In this document: positions 33,752-46,074 of the stretch, in pieces | Position numbering within the stretch: the first letter of the stretch is position 1 | Layout of the letters: the number at the start of each line of letters is the position of its first letter | Assembly: GCA_022495995.1 (NCBI GenBank) | Contig: JAFEMH010005380.1 | Span: 62,001-126,000, forward strand | DNA: 64,000 bases | Direction of reading: 5' to 3' | DNA from: Adenophora triphylla var. japonica | Lineage: Eukaryota > Streptophyta > Magnoliopsida > Asterales > Campanulaceae | Translations under genes and position numbers: made by a program | Notes under the pieces: model-generated | Seen by the model: only the letters and a program-made list of their open reading frames with translations | Told to the model about the DNA's origin: nothing | The model's database searches: none

Positions 33752-35972
33752 ATGGGAGTTGATTATTACAATATTCTCAAGGTCGGAAAGAACGTCGGAG
33801 AAGATGAATTGAAGAAAGCATACAAGAAATTGGCGATGAAATGGCATCCGGATAAGAACAGTACCAATAATCAGAAAGCAGCTGAATCGAAGTTCAAGCA
33901 GATCTCGGAGGCGTACGATGTGTTAAGTGATCCTCTGAAACGTCAGATCTATGATGTTTATGGCGAGGAAGGACTGAAATCTGGTCAATTTGATCAGGCG
34001 TCGCCTACTTATCGGAGCGGTAAGGGGAGGGGTAATTCGGGGTTTAGGTATGATGCACGTGACGCGGAGGATATTTTTACGGAGTTTTTTGGTGGATCGG
34101 ATGGATTTGATGGCGGGGGTGGCGGCGGCAGTCGGCCGAGGGCCACGGCGGTTGTTGAGGAAAGTGTGTTGAAGAGTTCCAATGGGAGTTTTCGGGATCA
34201 GACGGTTAGGAAGGCTGCTACTGTGGAAAATAAGCTGCCCTGTAGCTTGGAGGAGCTATACAAGGGGTCTAAACGAAAAATGATGATATCACGAATCGTT
34301 CTTGATGATACTGGGTAAGTTTAAATATTATCTCGAATTTTGATATTGTGGTTTGCTCAATTTTATCTGATAGACGTTTAGTTGCTTAATTGTTGAAATA
34401 ATTGAAAATTTCATGTTGTATAAATCAGCTGAGTTAGCTTTGGCAGTCAGATGAATTTGGTCTGAATTGAAATTATTCATGACAATATTTGCTCTTTATG
34501 AAGGAGAATTAGAGTTTTCAAGTTATTGGTGTGTAATCTTAGGGGTTTTTTTTTTCTTCTCAGAAAATGGGTTGAAATTAGCGGAAGTTATTTGTAAACC
34601 TTTGCATGCAGCCTGCCTGTTGCTGCTGCAATTGTAATGTACAAGCAATGCCATTAGAGAGTTAAGTATATGGATAGGTCTTTTTCTCACTTTCAAGAAG
34701 GAGCTGATCGATTAGATGCCAAACCATTTTTTTGGTAATATGATTTTGTGTTGAAACTAAATGCTGAAGGCAGTTGAAGATTGTGGTTAGATGCCAATTT
34801 GGTGTTTGTCTATGTCTAGTTTTCCATGTAAGGAATCTCCCCCCATTCAAATTTAAGAATAGGGTCCTTTCTGGGATGTTTCAGAATACTAATTCTTTTT
34901 GGAAAGTAAAGATAGTAGTTTGGTATTAGGTCAATTTGATACTATGCTGCAATAAAGAGAAAAGAGCAATTATGCCACTGGCCCTCTAGGAAAGTGATCT
35001 TTTTATTATACTTTGTGTGTATTTTAGAAAGTTTAAAGGTAAGGAAATAGAAAAGTAAAAGTAAAAAGAAAAAAGGAGTTGAGAAAGTATACTTGTTATG
35101 GAATAATACGTTGCTCTCTATTTATACTTCATACTTCTTTAAGTATGAGTAGGTAGATTCATCTTTTCTTTTCCTTTCCCTTGCACTTTCCAGGATCAAG
35201 GCCTAGTAGATAGAAAATTAAGAATATTAACTTTTCAGTATATTATCTTTCCCAGTAAAGAAAATAAAACTAAAAAGTTATCCACGCTTCTGTGGCAGTT
35301 TAGAGTTTTTTATTACTTGGCAATAAACTCATGATATATTTTTATCTAGAATGTCATAGATATGTTGGTTTAACTTTCTATCACTCCGGGTAAAACGGCC
35401 TCATAGACCTTTTGGGGTATAAGGTTTATGTATTCCATACTGTAACTTGTGGAATTATCTAGTATACTATTTTTATGTATTCAACCTTTTCCACATTTTG
35501 CTTAATGGGTTACCCTTGCAGCATGCCTGGTACCCTTGAGGAAATTTTGTCGATACACATTAAACCTGGCTGGAAAAAGGGAACAAAAATTACTTTCCCT
35601 GAGAAAGGCAACCAAGAACCTGGCATTACTCCCGGAGACCTCATTTTTGTTGTTGATGAGAAACCTCATGCTATTTTCAAGAGAGATGGAAATGACTTAA
35701 TCCTCCACAAGAAAATATCTCTTTTGGATGCTCTAACAGGGAAGACTCTCAAGTTAGCAACCTTGGATGGAAGGACTCTTGTTATCTCTGTTAACGAAGT
35801 TATCAGACCTGGCCATGAGGAAGTGATTGAGAATGAAGGAATGCCCATTTCAAAAGAACCTGGAAAAAGAGGGAACTTGAGGATCAAATTCGATGTCAGA
35901 TTTCCTTCCAAGCTTAGTTCAGAACAAAAATCTGATTTGCGGAGAGTTTTGGGTGGGAGATCTGATGATTAG
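33752..35972 (+). CDS. Type II (DNAJB-like) J-protein co-chaperone
   Basis: Two exons, 33,752-34,314 and 35,522-35,972, join in frame (phase 2, donor GTAAGT, acceptor TTGCAG) into 337 residues, the normal length of class B J-proteins. The ATG at 33,752 starts [11 protein letters not shown], the usual first residues; the open frame upstream of it has no ATG. Residues 1-70 are the J domain, with the Hsp70-stimulating HPD at 32-34. A Gly-rich linker follows (about 80-135). The C-terminal client-binding domains contain [13 protein letters not shown]. There is no CXXCXGXG zinc finger and no targeting signal, so a cytosolic Hsp70/Hsp40 partner is expected. The 1.2 kb intron shows no gene. Frames are intact. 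Confidence 0.93.
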
Positions 35973-37061
35973 CTCATCTATTGTGTGTGACTCGATGATA
36001 TAGGGTGTCCCTAATGTTGACAGTTCCAGTGCAATTAAATGTAAATATGGTAATTTTTCTTTACCAGTTAGAGGAAATTGTGCATAGTAGGAAGCTAGTT
36101 TGAAGTGTTCCTGGAAATGTTTATTATCCTGTTTTAGTCATAGCTACCGCTTCATAATCTCTCTCTGCCTTCGAGTTGAAAGTCTGTATAATCGCAATTC
36201 CAGGATCTTAATCATGGGGGACTATACTCTATTTATTTGTTGTTTGGCAATGAGCAATGTTTGCTATGATTGTTCTCATCTCATTTGCTTTGTGGGTTTT
36301 ATTTTTACTCTGCCCCTGGTGTTAATTACTGTTTATTATATTTGTTCAAATTTTCTTTAAACCTCTCTGGAGTCAAAGTGCGTAAATCCTGAATTGAACT
36401 TGCTTGGTCTATGCTCAATTTTGGTCCCGTAACTTGTACTATATGAAGATACTTTGATAAAAAATTTCTCTCGATAAAAATCCCTTGTTTAGTAAATTCT
36501 TAAGGTGTACAATATGTTAACTAAGTTGTACCATACATATTGCTGAATGCTGAACTCATCTCATCAAAATCACCTTTTATTGCGTTGATTTACTGCGAAT
36601 CTTTGTTGTCCTGCTGCTTCTGTTAACATTCACTTGGTTTAACCTCATCAAAGGTATGTTTGGAGAGTAGAAAGTGATTCAGAGTGTATATTTTTGACTG
36701 TTTCTCAATCTTCCTTTGAAGTTCATCCTTTTTGGCTCCAACAATCTTGTCTACTTCTTTCTCTTTCTTTTATCAGTATGAGTGTTGGCATTGCCTGCAA
36801 TCCAAATACCCTACCCACTTAAGTACAAGTCAGGAATAAACATCTTCCATTCCACTGACTTCTGGGCTCCCATCTCTTCTTCTTTTCCCTTGTGGAATTT
36901 TAAACTCTTTCCCTTTGTTTTTTTAGAGCTGTAACTTCTTTTGTCTCTGGAATGAAGTTAAGAGTTCGCAAATAAGTCGTATATATGTGTGTGTGTTTAA
37001 GAATGTCGAGTTTGCAAACGAACATGTTGAGAATTGATTCTTGTTCTCGTTGTCGCCTTCA
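35973..37061. other. 3' flank of the J-protein gene, no gene seen
   Basis: AT-rich sequence with an 86-codon open stretch at 36,100-36,360 that is Cys- and Leu-rich and not recognised. It probably includes the 3' UTR of the J-protein gene. A short (GT) run lies near 36,990. Confidence 0.5.
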
Positions 37062-37161
37062 AAATATTAGAACCGCGAAAATTCGTCCCGTCCCGTCCCG
37101 CATTAGTCGCGGAACAACATAGTGCCGTCCCGTCCCGTTATCTCGTATTGACGGCTCTACT
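37062..37161. repeat. CCCGTCCC-rich repeat family, copy A (partial)
   Basis: Carries AAATTCGTCCCGTCCCG, ACAACATAGTGCCGTCCCG and the end TATTGACGGCTCTA. Copies B, C and D lie at 37,580-37,730, 53,855-54,030 and 55,722-55,880. Confidence 0.7.
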
Positions 37162-37188
37162 CCTAACATGTTCTATAGATCAATTTCC

Positions 37189-37469
37189 TCATACAGTAAG
37201 ACCTTGAGGGGCACAGGTGCCTTAGGCTTGGGCTTCTCCACAACAATAGCTTGTGTGGTTAGAACCATACCTGCAACCGATGCTGCATTTTGCAACGCGC
37301 ATCTGGTCACCTTAGCTGGATCTATAACTCCAGCTTCTACCAAGTTCTCATACTTGTCTGTCATTGCATTGTACCCAACTTCCCATGCACTTGATTTTAT
37401 CTTCTCCACAACCACTTCTCCTTCAACACCAGCATTTTGTGCTATTAAAGCTGCTGGTGACACCAGTGC
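37189..37469 (-). pseudogene. Plastid chaperonin-60 beta, terminal exon fragment
   Basis: The minus strand after a TTGATTGCAG acceptor reads [40 protein letters not shown] and [20 protein letters not shown], which is the C-terminal end of the chloroplast GroEL-type chaperonin beta subunit. Near the end, after KPKPKAP, a short deletion (probably four bases) shifts the frame so that the expected final PQGL.V residues and stop (37,191-37,189) are missed. No other exon of the gene is present. It is a single captured or duplicated exon, flanked on both sides by copies of the CCCGTCCC repeat, and not a working chaperonin. Confidence 0.85.
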
Positions 37470-37579
37470 CTGCAATCAACCAACAGAGGTCAACATTCAT
37501 TGAGCTAATTGTTTGGCCACATATAATGTATATTTAAGCTTGAGCTAGTCTAACACAAACATGTTGAAGTATTTAAAGT

Positions 37580-37730
37580 CTTCTTGTCCCGCATTGCCCG
37601 CCTTGTTCCGCGTCCCGCAGTAAATTTGGGACGGGGCGGAATATTTTAGTCCCACGAAAATTCGTCCCGTCCAGCATTAGTCGCGGGACAACATAGTGCC
37701 GTCCCGTTATTCCGTATTGACGGCTCTATA
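37580..37730. repeat. CCCGTCCC-rich repeat family, copy B
   Basis: Contains GGGACGGGGCGGAATATTTT, AGTCCCACGAAAATTCGTCC, CGGGACAACATAGTGCCG and TATTGACGGCTCTA, in the same orientation as copy A on the other side of the chaperonin exon. Confidence 0.75.
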
Positions 37731-37739
37731 TATTAGCTC

Positions 37740-38777
37740 AGTTGTCATATAAACTTGTCAAATGAGTGGGTCGAGACGGTACGGACCGGGTAATTGCGGG
37801 TTGGCGGTTTGAGACGGGTAAAACTCGTTGAACCCCTTTTAACTTACTGGTTAAAGGAGTCGGATAAGCGGGATGTCGGATCGACCCGCTAATTTTATTT
37901 TCATGTGTGATTACTTTTATAATTTCGACACATTTTGATCACGGGTTAAACGGGTCGGGTAAGAGTCGATCCACTACCTTAACGAGTTGAGCTGGTCGAC
38001 TCGTTAGGACTCGGCTATGTTAACGAGCCGAGACGAATCAGGTAATTAACGAATTGAGTCAAGAAGTGGGTAAACGGGTGACGAGTCAAAGACTCAAAGG
38101 TCCTACTAGTTGTCAACCTTAGTTAATGTTGTTTTTATCTTCAACAAACAATTTATTTCAAAGGGAATGTGTCTCACCTAAACTATGCTTCTTTGTATGA
38201 AAGCATTAAGCGTTAATCTATCTATCGAGATAAAGCGTCTATGTGGTTAACTGTCTAGCTTACATAATTGGTACGTAAGCAAGACGAATGGAACCGTTTT
38301 TCTGCTAAAGAGGATGTATTGAACTAAGTAAAATATTTGAAATAACTCTAAATAACCTTGTGAATATGAACCATTAAAATTGAAATGAGTGATATTGAGG
38401 GTCTGATTCAAGTGGTAGAGTCAGGATCCTATAGATAAAGGGGATCAATTTATAAATATAGTAAAATTTATATTGCATCGAGGGGTTAGATTGTACAAAA
38501 ATACATTTTTTATCCAATATTCAAAATATATTTATAATATTAACACTATTATTTTTCTTTAAAAACATGGGGTCAGTCGACCCCTTCCCTATATTAAAAA
38601 TATATTTATAATAATAACACTATTTTTTAAAAAACATGGGTCGGCGAACCCCCATCGGATCTGCCTAGCGTCGCCACCGCCTACTTTTAATTTAATCGTC
38701 ACACAATCCAACTGTAGTGGTGTAGCTGACATACTTTGTGGAATACATGCTATGCTATGGATTGTTAAATCAAACCA
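37740..38777. other. Repeat-like intergenic sequence
   Basis: 37,770-38,100 is full of CGGGT/GGGTCG motifs (for example AAACGGGTCGGGTAAGAG), a type of dispersed plant repeat. 38,480-38,690 has two related AT-rich halves ending in ACATGGGGTCAG and ACATGGGTCGGCG. No coding sequence is seen. Confidence 0.45.
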
Positions 38778-38979
38778 ATGGTCTCCTGGCCTAATGGTAT
38801 CTTGGGTGACTTTTCGTAGGGGAGGTCACCAGTTCGATTCCCCCCAAGGAGAATCCTGTGGTTTAATTATTTCCTTGGGTTTCAGGAGCCTTGGGTTTCA
38901 GCAGCGCCAATTCATTAGGATTAACCGGCGATTAACCGGCGAAGGCAAACGCAGGTAATCAAAAAAAAAAAAAAAAAAA
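38778..38979 (+). mobile_element. tRNA-derived SINE
   Basis: An A box (TGGCCTAATGG, 38,787-38,797) and B box (AGTTCGATTCC, 38,831-38,841) of an RNA polymerase III promoter are spaced as in a tRNA. The body is tRNA-unrelated, and there is a 19-base poly-A tail (38,961-38,979). The body shares TTGGGTTTCAGGAGCC with the minus-strand SINEs at 54-55 kb, so all belong to one family. Target duplication is not evident. Confidence 0.8.
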
Positions 38980-39793
38980 GTGAGGGTACAAGATGCTTAG
39001 AAACTTTGAACGAGTTTCGTCTAAATGGATTGTATACAAATTCAACATAGTACCCTGTGCAAATCAAATAAAATACTCTCGTCCTCCATTCTGTAATAAA
39101 TGTTGCAGACTTATCAAATTTAATACGGGATTTCGCTTTACTTGTCTTTTCTTTTTTCTGTACACATTCACATTCTATTAATATTTAGAAATGTGGCACT
39201 TATTTCAAGATGAATAAAAAAAAAAGCGCAATAACCTACCAGACGGAGGGAGTATGATCGAACATAACATGCAACAACCTACGAGACGGAGGGAGTATGA
39301 TCGAACATAACAACCTACGATATGGAGGGAGTAAGATCGAAAATAACATACGCAAGTACTACATGTATACACCACCATGTACCTGAAAACAGTAAAAAGA
39401 GTAATGAAAATACCTCATTGTTACTTGAAAAGTCGATACATCCATTAAACTTTTCTTGACAAGAATATTTGAAACGGAACAAATTACATCCATATGGAGT
39501 CAATTGTGACACTTATTATCCAATGGTGGGAGTAAAATCAAACATAACATACCAAAGTACATGGGTATACACTATGTACTTGAAGAGTCCACATGACAAT
39601 AATTTCACTAAACTTTTCTTGATAAAAATTCTTGATTAATTGAACTGCCAAAAAAGGGGTTCCTGAATGGTGCAATGGTGGCTAAACAGCACATTTCAAT
39701 CCCATACAAAAACAAAGAAAATCTTCACCACTCACCAAACAAGATTTAATAACAGCTGACCCTAATAAGAAAAACCTAGACAAAGTTCCGAGG
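38980..39793. other. 3' flank of the Caprin-like gene, no gene seen
   Basis: AT-rich sequence with the triplicated unit at 39,229-39,340 and a related segment near 39,490-39,560. The proximal 100-150 bp probably form the 3' UTR of the minus-strand gene. Confidence 0.5.
39229..39340. repeat. Triplicated ~45 bp unit ending in a Stowaway terminus
   Basis: Three tandem units carry AACCTACGAGACGGAGGGAG followed by TATGATCGAACATAACA, with starts near 39,232, 39,277 and 39,310. GACGGAGGGAGTA is the terminal repeat of Stowaway elements plus the TA target. Confidence 0.65.
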
Positions 39794-42700
39794 TTACGAC
39801 TCACCAACATTAACCCCAGCAGCTTGGTTGTTGTAGGAATTACCCACCGCACCTCTGCCACCTCTTCCCCTGTTGTTATAGTAGTTCCTCTGATAATAAC
39901 CTCCTGGCTGGTCGTAGTACTGGTTACGGCCATTCTGGTACGGCCCACCTCCTCTTCTGCCACCACTTCGACCACCACCTCCGTTAGAATAAGCTCTACG
40001 ACCACCACCTCCGCTGCGACCACCACCCCTTTGGTTTAGGTACGGGCGTCGAGGAGCTTGCTGCGGGTCCCTATACTCTACTCCTGCTTCTGAGTGTGAT
40101 TTTTCTGATCCTGCTGGAGCAGAGGTTTCAACATAATTTTCCGCATCATACTCATCCTGCAGAACGAAAGGACGTCATAATCTAGTAAATTAGTCCCATT
40201 TACCATTTTTGTTTGTCCCAAAAAGATAGTTCCATTTCTAAAACTAGTAGGTATTAAAATCATTGAACTTCCATAAATTGCCCAACAAGGAAGAAGAGGG
40301 AGAGAAAGAGACTTGTGTTCAATGAGAAAGATTGCTAGGGGAGTAATGGAGTAATAAAGGGCAAAAACCCCGGTGCGCCAAGCGGGGGTTGGGAGAGGAA
40401 AATGAAAATGAAAATAGGTTGTTATAGGGGTTGAATAGTCAAATGGGACTATCATTATGGGACGGAGGGAGTAATATAAAAGTAACAGTAGTGTTACAAA
40501 ATATTACCTTCGTCCCCCACAAAGATAGTCCTATTTTCTATTTTTGATTGTCCTATAAAGATAGTCCCATTACTAAAATAGAGGGGTTAAAATCATTTTG
40601 TAATAAGAGGACTATGTTGAGGGTAGCTTTGTACATGAGAATATGATGTTAATATGTTTAAATAGTCAATTGAGACTATCATTATAGAATGGAGGGGGTA
40701 TGGGGGAAAGGGTGAAAATTGCACCTTATGCAGTTCCTCCACCGGACCAGATTGTTCATCAGAAGTTACGCTTCCTTGATAATCTACAACTTCATTTTCC
40801 TGAAAAACGGTAGCATTGACAATGTTACAGGATCAGTAGACGTAGAATATAAAGCATGCTGGAAAACTTGTACTTGCAGGACCAAAAAAAGAAGGAAATT
40901 TTCCTTCTTTTTTTTCATATATATTGTACTTCTCTATGCTATATTCAGCTGAAGTTACATCCTTCTTGTATGCCACGTGATAATATAAGGTTTCAGAAAA
41001 CTAAGGGAGAAAAGAACAAGTGGAGATACTTTTGAGATAAATGAAAAATGAAAGCAAGAGTTAGGTAGTTATACATGGCCAACAAGCACAAGACAAAGAT
41101 TTCCTAGAGCACATGCAACTGCTAATATAAAGCCACAAGACCATACAAGGATGCTTTAATGATAAATGTGATCGCATTTTCATATCCAAAAGTCTTTGCC
41201 ACAAATATTGGGGTCAGACGTGCACTCTTTCTTTTACATATGCACTCTGAGCACACAAGAAAATCAAAATGGCCAAAGTGCAAGAACTATAATCATCAAT
41301 CAGACTTCAGATATACTTGCATGTTACTGACCATTCTTCGATTCAGTGACAATATCTATCTTGGAAGCCAAAGGAATAAATTTTACTGCAATTTTCAGAA
41401 AAGGTGTGGACAATGAAGTCACATCCTTAAAAGTTTGTGTGTCATCTATGACCATGTTTCGGAAAATATAACCTTTCTTGTAAGACCCAAACTAGTGGAA
41501 AAGTAAAAGCCACTGATACAAGTCCACAACTGGCAAGGCATTCTATGTAAACCATTTAGCTATGCACCACATTTACTTACAGAGAAAGATCTCTATATGA
41601 TTGTATCTCTTTTATAGGTAAATGTAGGCCACATGGGAGCTGGAACCAAGGACCTCAAGGTAAAAGCAAATACCAGTCCATATCCGGCAATACATTTTAA
41701 GTACACCATTTAGCTATGAACCATATTTACTTCAGAGGAGAATATTCATCCAATTTTATTGTTTGGTAGGTAAGTAATGCTCCCAAGAATGGGGGCCTGG
41801 AATAAAGGACTCCATGCTCTTTTACCTTGAGTACCTCACTATTTCACAGACCTCAATCATCGACAGGGCATCAGCCCAAAATTCATATAAGAATCTCATC
41901 TTAATCCAAGTTGGACTTTATCCTACCTTTCTCCAATTATAAGAATCTCATTTAATCATATACACATAGTATGTGTTGTGTGTGTGTAGATAGAAAGATT
42001 AATTATAATCAGTGCCAAGTAAAAATCGAAATCATCAACTTGATTCAGAAAAGAAAAGAAAAAAAGATAAATTATTACCAGGTAAGACAAAAACGAAATA
42101 CGAGAAAATGCTATGATGCCAAAACCTATATTGCAAGTGTTCTAATGCGCCACCAACTGAAGCTATATTCCAAAGTTAAATAAGAAATCTTCAGCATTTG
42201 GTTCCTTAAGAGTTCATATTTCTCTTTCACTTACGGCTGAGGAACCTATATTGTTATTTTAAGCCTTAAATTCCCTGTGCGACTACCTACGCTACGTTTA
42301 TCTTCTATTTTCCGCCAAGATACAAATTTGCAGTTGTATTCCTACTTTAATGATAAGCCAAAGAACCATTGAATACGTACCTTAGATAAGAAATCTTCAG
42401 CATTTAGTTCCTTAGAGTTTATATTTATCTTTCACTTACGGCTTGAGGAACCTACATTGTTATTTAATTCCCAGTGCAGACTACCTATGCTCCGTTTATC
42501 GTCTATTTGCTGCCAAGATACAATTTTGCAGTTGTATTCCTACTTTAATGATAAGCGAAAGAACCATTAAAACAAGTACCCTTCTAACATAGCAAATGTA
42601 TATTTCTGTTTACTAATCTCATCCCTTCATCATTAAAGCCTGAACACCATAAACAGCAATGAATCATAAGTTATCAATAGAAGTGTTTGTTTGTATACTT

Positions 42701-45700
42701 GCTTCATTAGAGCTTCCTTATCTAACATCTGCATTACAAAGCTTTGTGGAAGAACAAAAAATCCAATAAAAAGAATGCTTGCACATATATTTGTACGCGA
42801 GTCCATGCCCATAGACTTCATGTGTATATAATAGGTGACGGGTAGGCATACAGAAAAACCAAATAGCCTCCCTAAATGACTAAATAGAGTCCCAACAGAA
42901 GTCAAAGCGTCAAAAAACAAAGCAGTTGGCTGTCTCCGAAACATAAGTCGACAAATCTTGGAAACAATGGAACCCCCAAACCCACCCCCATAATAAGTGC
43001 AACAGCAGCCACCAATCCTCTGAATCAATAACAATCATTAACATCCACAACACTGCACCTCACTCCCACCAAACCTGACTATCCTCTATGATAAGAATAG
43101 CCCCCGCTACTATCTTCCCAATAACTGCAAGATCAATTTACTCCTCAGCGTCAAACCCTGGGTAGGTAACATCTTCCTTTGAGCCACAAAATATCATATT
43201 TCAATGCATATAATTAACTCTTGCACACTCCTCCCTTGATTTTTACATGCTACATCGCAATCTTTGTTTATGCATCCAAACTATATAAGTGAATGCAGTG
43301 TACAGTATGCAAATTAAAAGAAATCTGAGATGTGCTCAGCTCAGATTTTACAAGAGATCATGAGCTGCAGTTGCGTAGTTAAAAGTAGTTAATAAGAAAA
43401 AACACATGTACATAAACCACACATTATCCAATTTTGAAAGTATGATTACTCACTATGGAGCTCATTGCATTTAAGAGGATAAATAATAACACTCAGTGGA
43501 TGGACGAGGAAGTCACTGTGTATGACAAGAGCTTCTAACATGCTGGAAGCTATATGCAACTCATCCTTCAGATGCTAGAAAGTGACAACATTGGTACATA
43601 GGTACACTTGACCGTAATGAAATTATTTTCCTTTTACTCTTTGTCAATCCATATACTCTCGGTCAGCGATAGTTTATGATTCTTGATTGCATACACAAGT
43701 AACATAGACTATAAAACAAATTTGACGATTGTACGAGTACTATTGTACTTCCACTTTCTGGTTTTATGCACATACATACTTCTATGGCTCGAGATGACAA
43801 GGTATCCAATTTTAGTGTCAATGGAGTCGATTAGCCCGTTCGAAGGCCAACTCAGTGAGGTACACAAACACAAAAACAAGAAAAAAAAAAATAGAACAGT
43901 TAAAGAATAAAGATGCATCTTCAAGCACTCTTTACATCATACACACTTGCAACTCGTGTTTACAAGGGACCTAATAGATGTTTTGCTTGATAAATAGGTA
44001 AACCTGGATAACAACTCAACCCTCTGTCAGGCAAATTTAGCCGGCAATCACATAAAATAGACACAACAGGCTTAAAATGTCAATGTATCACCTTAAGCAA
44101 TGTAGCCCACTGCAATAGGATGACCCTTCAAAAACAAAACCGAGTGTATGGTTTGTTGTTTTTGTTAATTAACACCCAAATTCACAAAACAACAATCCAA
44201 ATTCTCGATTTTAATTGGAAGAGTCGTTCTGTCGTAGAAGGTTAGATTGTCGAAGGTGATGTATAGACTTTATAAGGCTATTTGTGTTAGTCTTATGTGA
44301 TTGGCTGCTAAATGGGTCTGAAAGAGGGTTGAGTTCCATTCTTTCTGTCGAACATTTATTAGAACCCTTAGGGCAACCTTAGTGGTAAAATTGAGAGCTC
44401 TATAGAAAAGCTCTAAGCCATGTGTACTGCCCCATCAACGGAGAGAGAAGAGAAATGGGAGCCTTTTGCATCAACCGGTTTATGCTCTGACAGTTTTTTT
44501 TTCTTTTCAAATTGATCAACTTGCTTTAAAAAAAATAGTATTTCATTGTTCCAAAATAAATGTTCATTTTTTAATTTTTTTAACCAAAATAAATATCATT
44601 TTTAAAAAAAAAAAGTGTTCCTAAAAAGCTTTTAAAGAGGTTTATGGGTGTGAGGGAAAAAGTTGTTAAAGGGTTTATAGAAATGAGAGGGGATAAAATG
44701 GTGACGTGGCGGACTCATAAACCCCTTGAAGGGGTTTATGAGTAAGGATGCCCTTAGTATGTACAAATCTCAAAATCATAATTGTGAAATAGTGACTTCA
44801 TAAAACACAACATCTATAAACAACTTCCACACAGAATGGAGTATGCTACAAGAGTTTTGCAGCCAAAAAATGAAGGAAGCGAATTGTAGCATGTCATTGG
44901 TGAAATCCAATCGAATCTTGTTCTTTCAGAAAACGGGGATAACATTTCAAAATTGCACAAGACGAAGCACAGGTCATACCTACTGAGTACAACGACAAGG
45001 CATTATAGTTACTATGTATAAGTAGCGACACAGTGCCATAATATTGAATGTTTCAGGTAAAAAAAAACAGAATATATCAACCATTCTATAAAAGAGCAAT
45101 TAGCAAAACAAGACAGTACCTGCTGCTCATACTGAGCAACCGACCCATCTATTTGTGCTGGCACCTGAAAAGAAGTATAATTGCCAGCAGCAGCCGCAGC
45201 CACATCAACTGGAGCTTTCATCTCAGGCGTAATTGTGAAGTAATTTGACCCCATAATCTTTGTCAACTTCTCCCTCAATCCAGCATCTACATAATCAAAA
45301 AAAAATCAGTCAGGTCAAATTCAAAAGGCAGAACAATTAAAAACCCCCAAGTATACAGTAACACAGAAACCTACAAGTAACAGTTGAGTTCACATCGATA
45401 GGCTGGTCAGACTTTTCAAGCCAAAGCTTTGCGTGCTCAATGCATCTCTGTAAAGCATTTTGATGGGACAAACTCGACGCACCAGGCCTTGAAATCAAAA
45501 GGCTTCCCATGGCTGAAATCAAGTCCAAGTCTCTCTCACCAAGCATATCAGTAGAGTCATCGTCCGTTACATAATCATAAGCCAAACAGCATTCCCTCTC
45601 ATGCGCTCTAGTAAGCATAATCGAATGGAAATCATTCTGCGATTTCACATCAAACATGCTACCAAAATAGATCAAATTCAATAGATCTTCAACAAATAGG

Positions 45701-46074
45701 GTTTTATCATCCAGCACCACCTCCTCAAATTGACTAGTCTCCTGTTGTTGCTCACTCTTTTCCTCCTCGTCGCCATGGTCTAGGTTTTGTTCGACCATAC
45801 CCTCGGCCTCGCGACGCTCAATAGCGAGGGCAATTTCCTCGTTCACGGCGACGGATAGCGGCTGCTTCAGCTTCTCGAGCTCATCAATAGCGGCGGCAAT
45901 CGAAGGCTTAGAGCGAAGCGTTTCCTCCTGTTCCTTGTTGATTGGCTTACCCTGAGCGATGCCTTCTTCCATTTGAGTAATCCGGTTGAGCTTCTTGCGT
46001 AGAGCACGGAGACGCTTGTTGATAAAATTGAGAACTGGTCCATCTGAAACGTCAGAAGTCGTTGATGCCGCCAT
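39794..46074 (-). CDS. Caprin-like RGG-box RNA-binding protein
   Basis: Four exons join without frame breaks: 46,074-45,375, 45,286-45,120, 40,799-40,725 and 40,156-39,794 (434 residues). Donors are GTAGGT, GTACTG, GTGCAA; all acceptors end in AG. Residues about 15-80 form a basic coiled segment (NFINKRLRALRKKLNRITQM, KEQEETLRSKPSI) resembling the Caprin homology start. The middle is acidic and Glu-rich. Exon 2 has GSNYFTITPEMKAPVDV. The last exon is an RGG region (RGGGRSGGGGRRAYSNGGGG, NNRGRGGRGG) ending VNVGES. RGG regions bind RNA and favour ribonucleoprotein granules; the Caprin link is my inference. Intron 2 is 4.3 kb and holds a MITE and local duplications. Confidence 0.8.
40190..40473. 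mobile_element. Truncated Stowaway-like MITE in intron 3
   Basis: The right end GGGACGGAGGGAG plus TA is intact at 40,461-40,473. The left end has decayed, although AAAGATAGTTCC and the right-hand GGGACTATCATT form an internal inverted pairing. It lies in the intron between exons 3 and 4 of the Caprin-like gene. Confidence 0.55.
40505..40698. mobile_element. Decayed Stowaway-like MITE in intron 3
   Basis: The ends CCTTCGTCCCCCACAAAGAT and GACTATCATTATAGAATGGA are degenerate terminal repeats, and the interior AGATAGTCCCATTACTAAAA resembles the element at 40,190-40,473. Confidence 0.5.
42182..42582. repeat. Tandem duplication of ~200 bp in intron 2
   Basis: Two copies (about 42,182-42,381 and 42,382-42,582) both begin AAGAAATCTTCAGCATTT, share TCTTTCACTTACGGCT and TTGCAGTTGTATTCCTACTT, and end near AAAGAACCATT..AGTACC. 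They differ by scattered substitutions and small indels, so the duplication is not recent. Confidence 0.85.
44371..44753. mobile_element. PIF/Harbinger (Tourist)-like MITE, 383 bp
   Basis: Imperfect terminal inverted repeats GGGCAACCTTAGTGG and the complement of GAGTAAGGATGCCC are flanked by TTA on both sides, the target duplication typical of PIF/Harbinger. It lies in intron 2 of the Caprin-like gene. Confidence 0.75.

Noticed and set aside
37173..37475. Intact chaperonin gene end
   Set aside because: The terminal residues are frameshifted and no upstream exon is present next to it.
38787..38841. Possible tRNA gene
   Set aside because: A and B boxes are present but no cloverleaf or anticodon arm closes, and the sequence continues into a SINE body with a poly-A tail.
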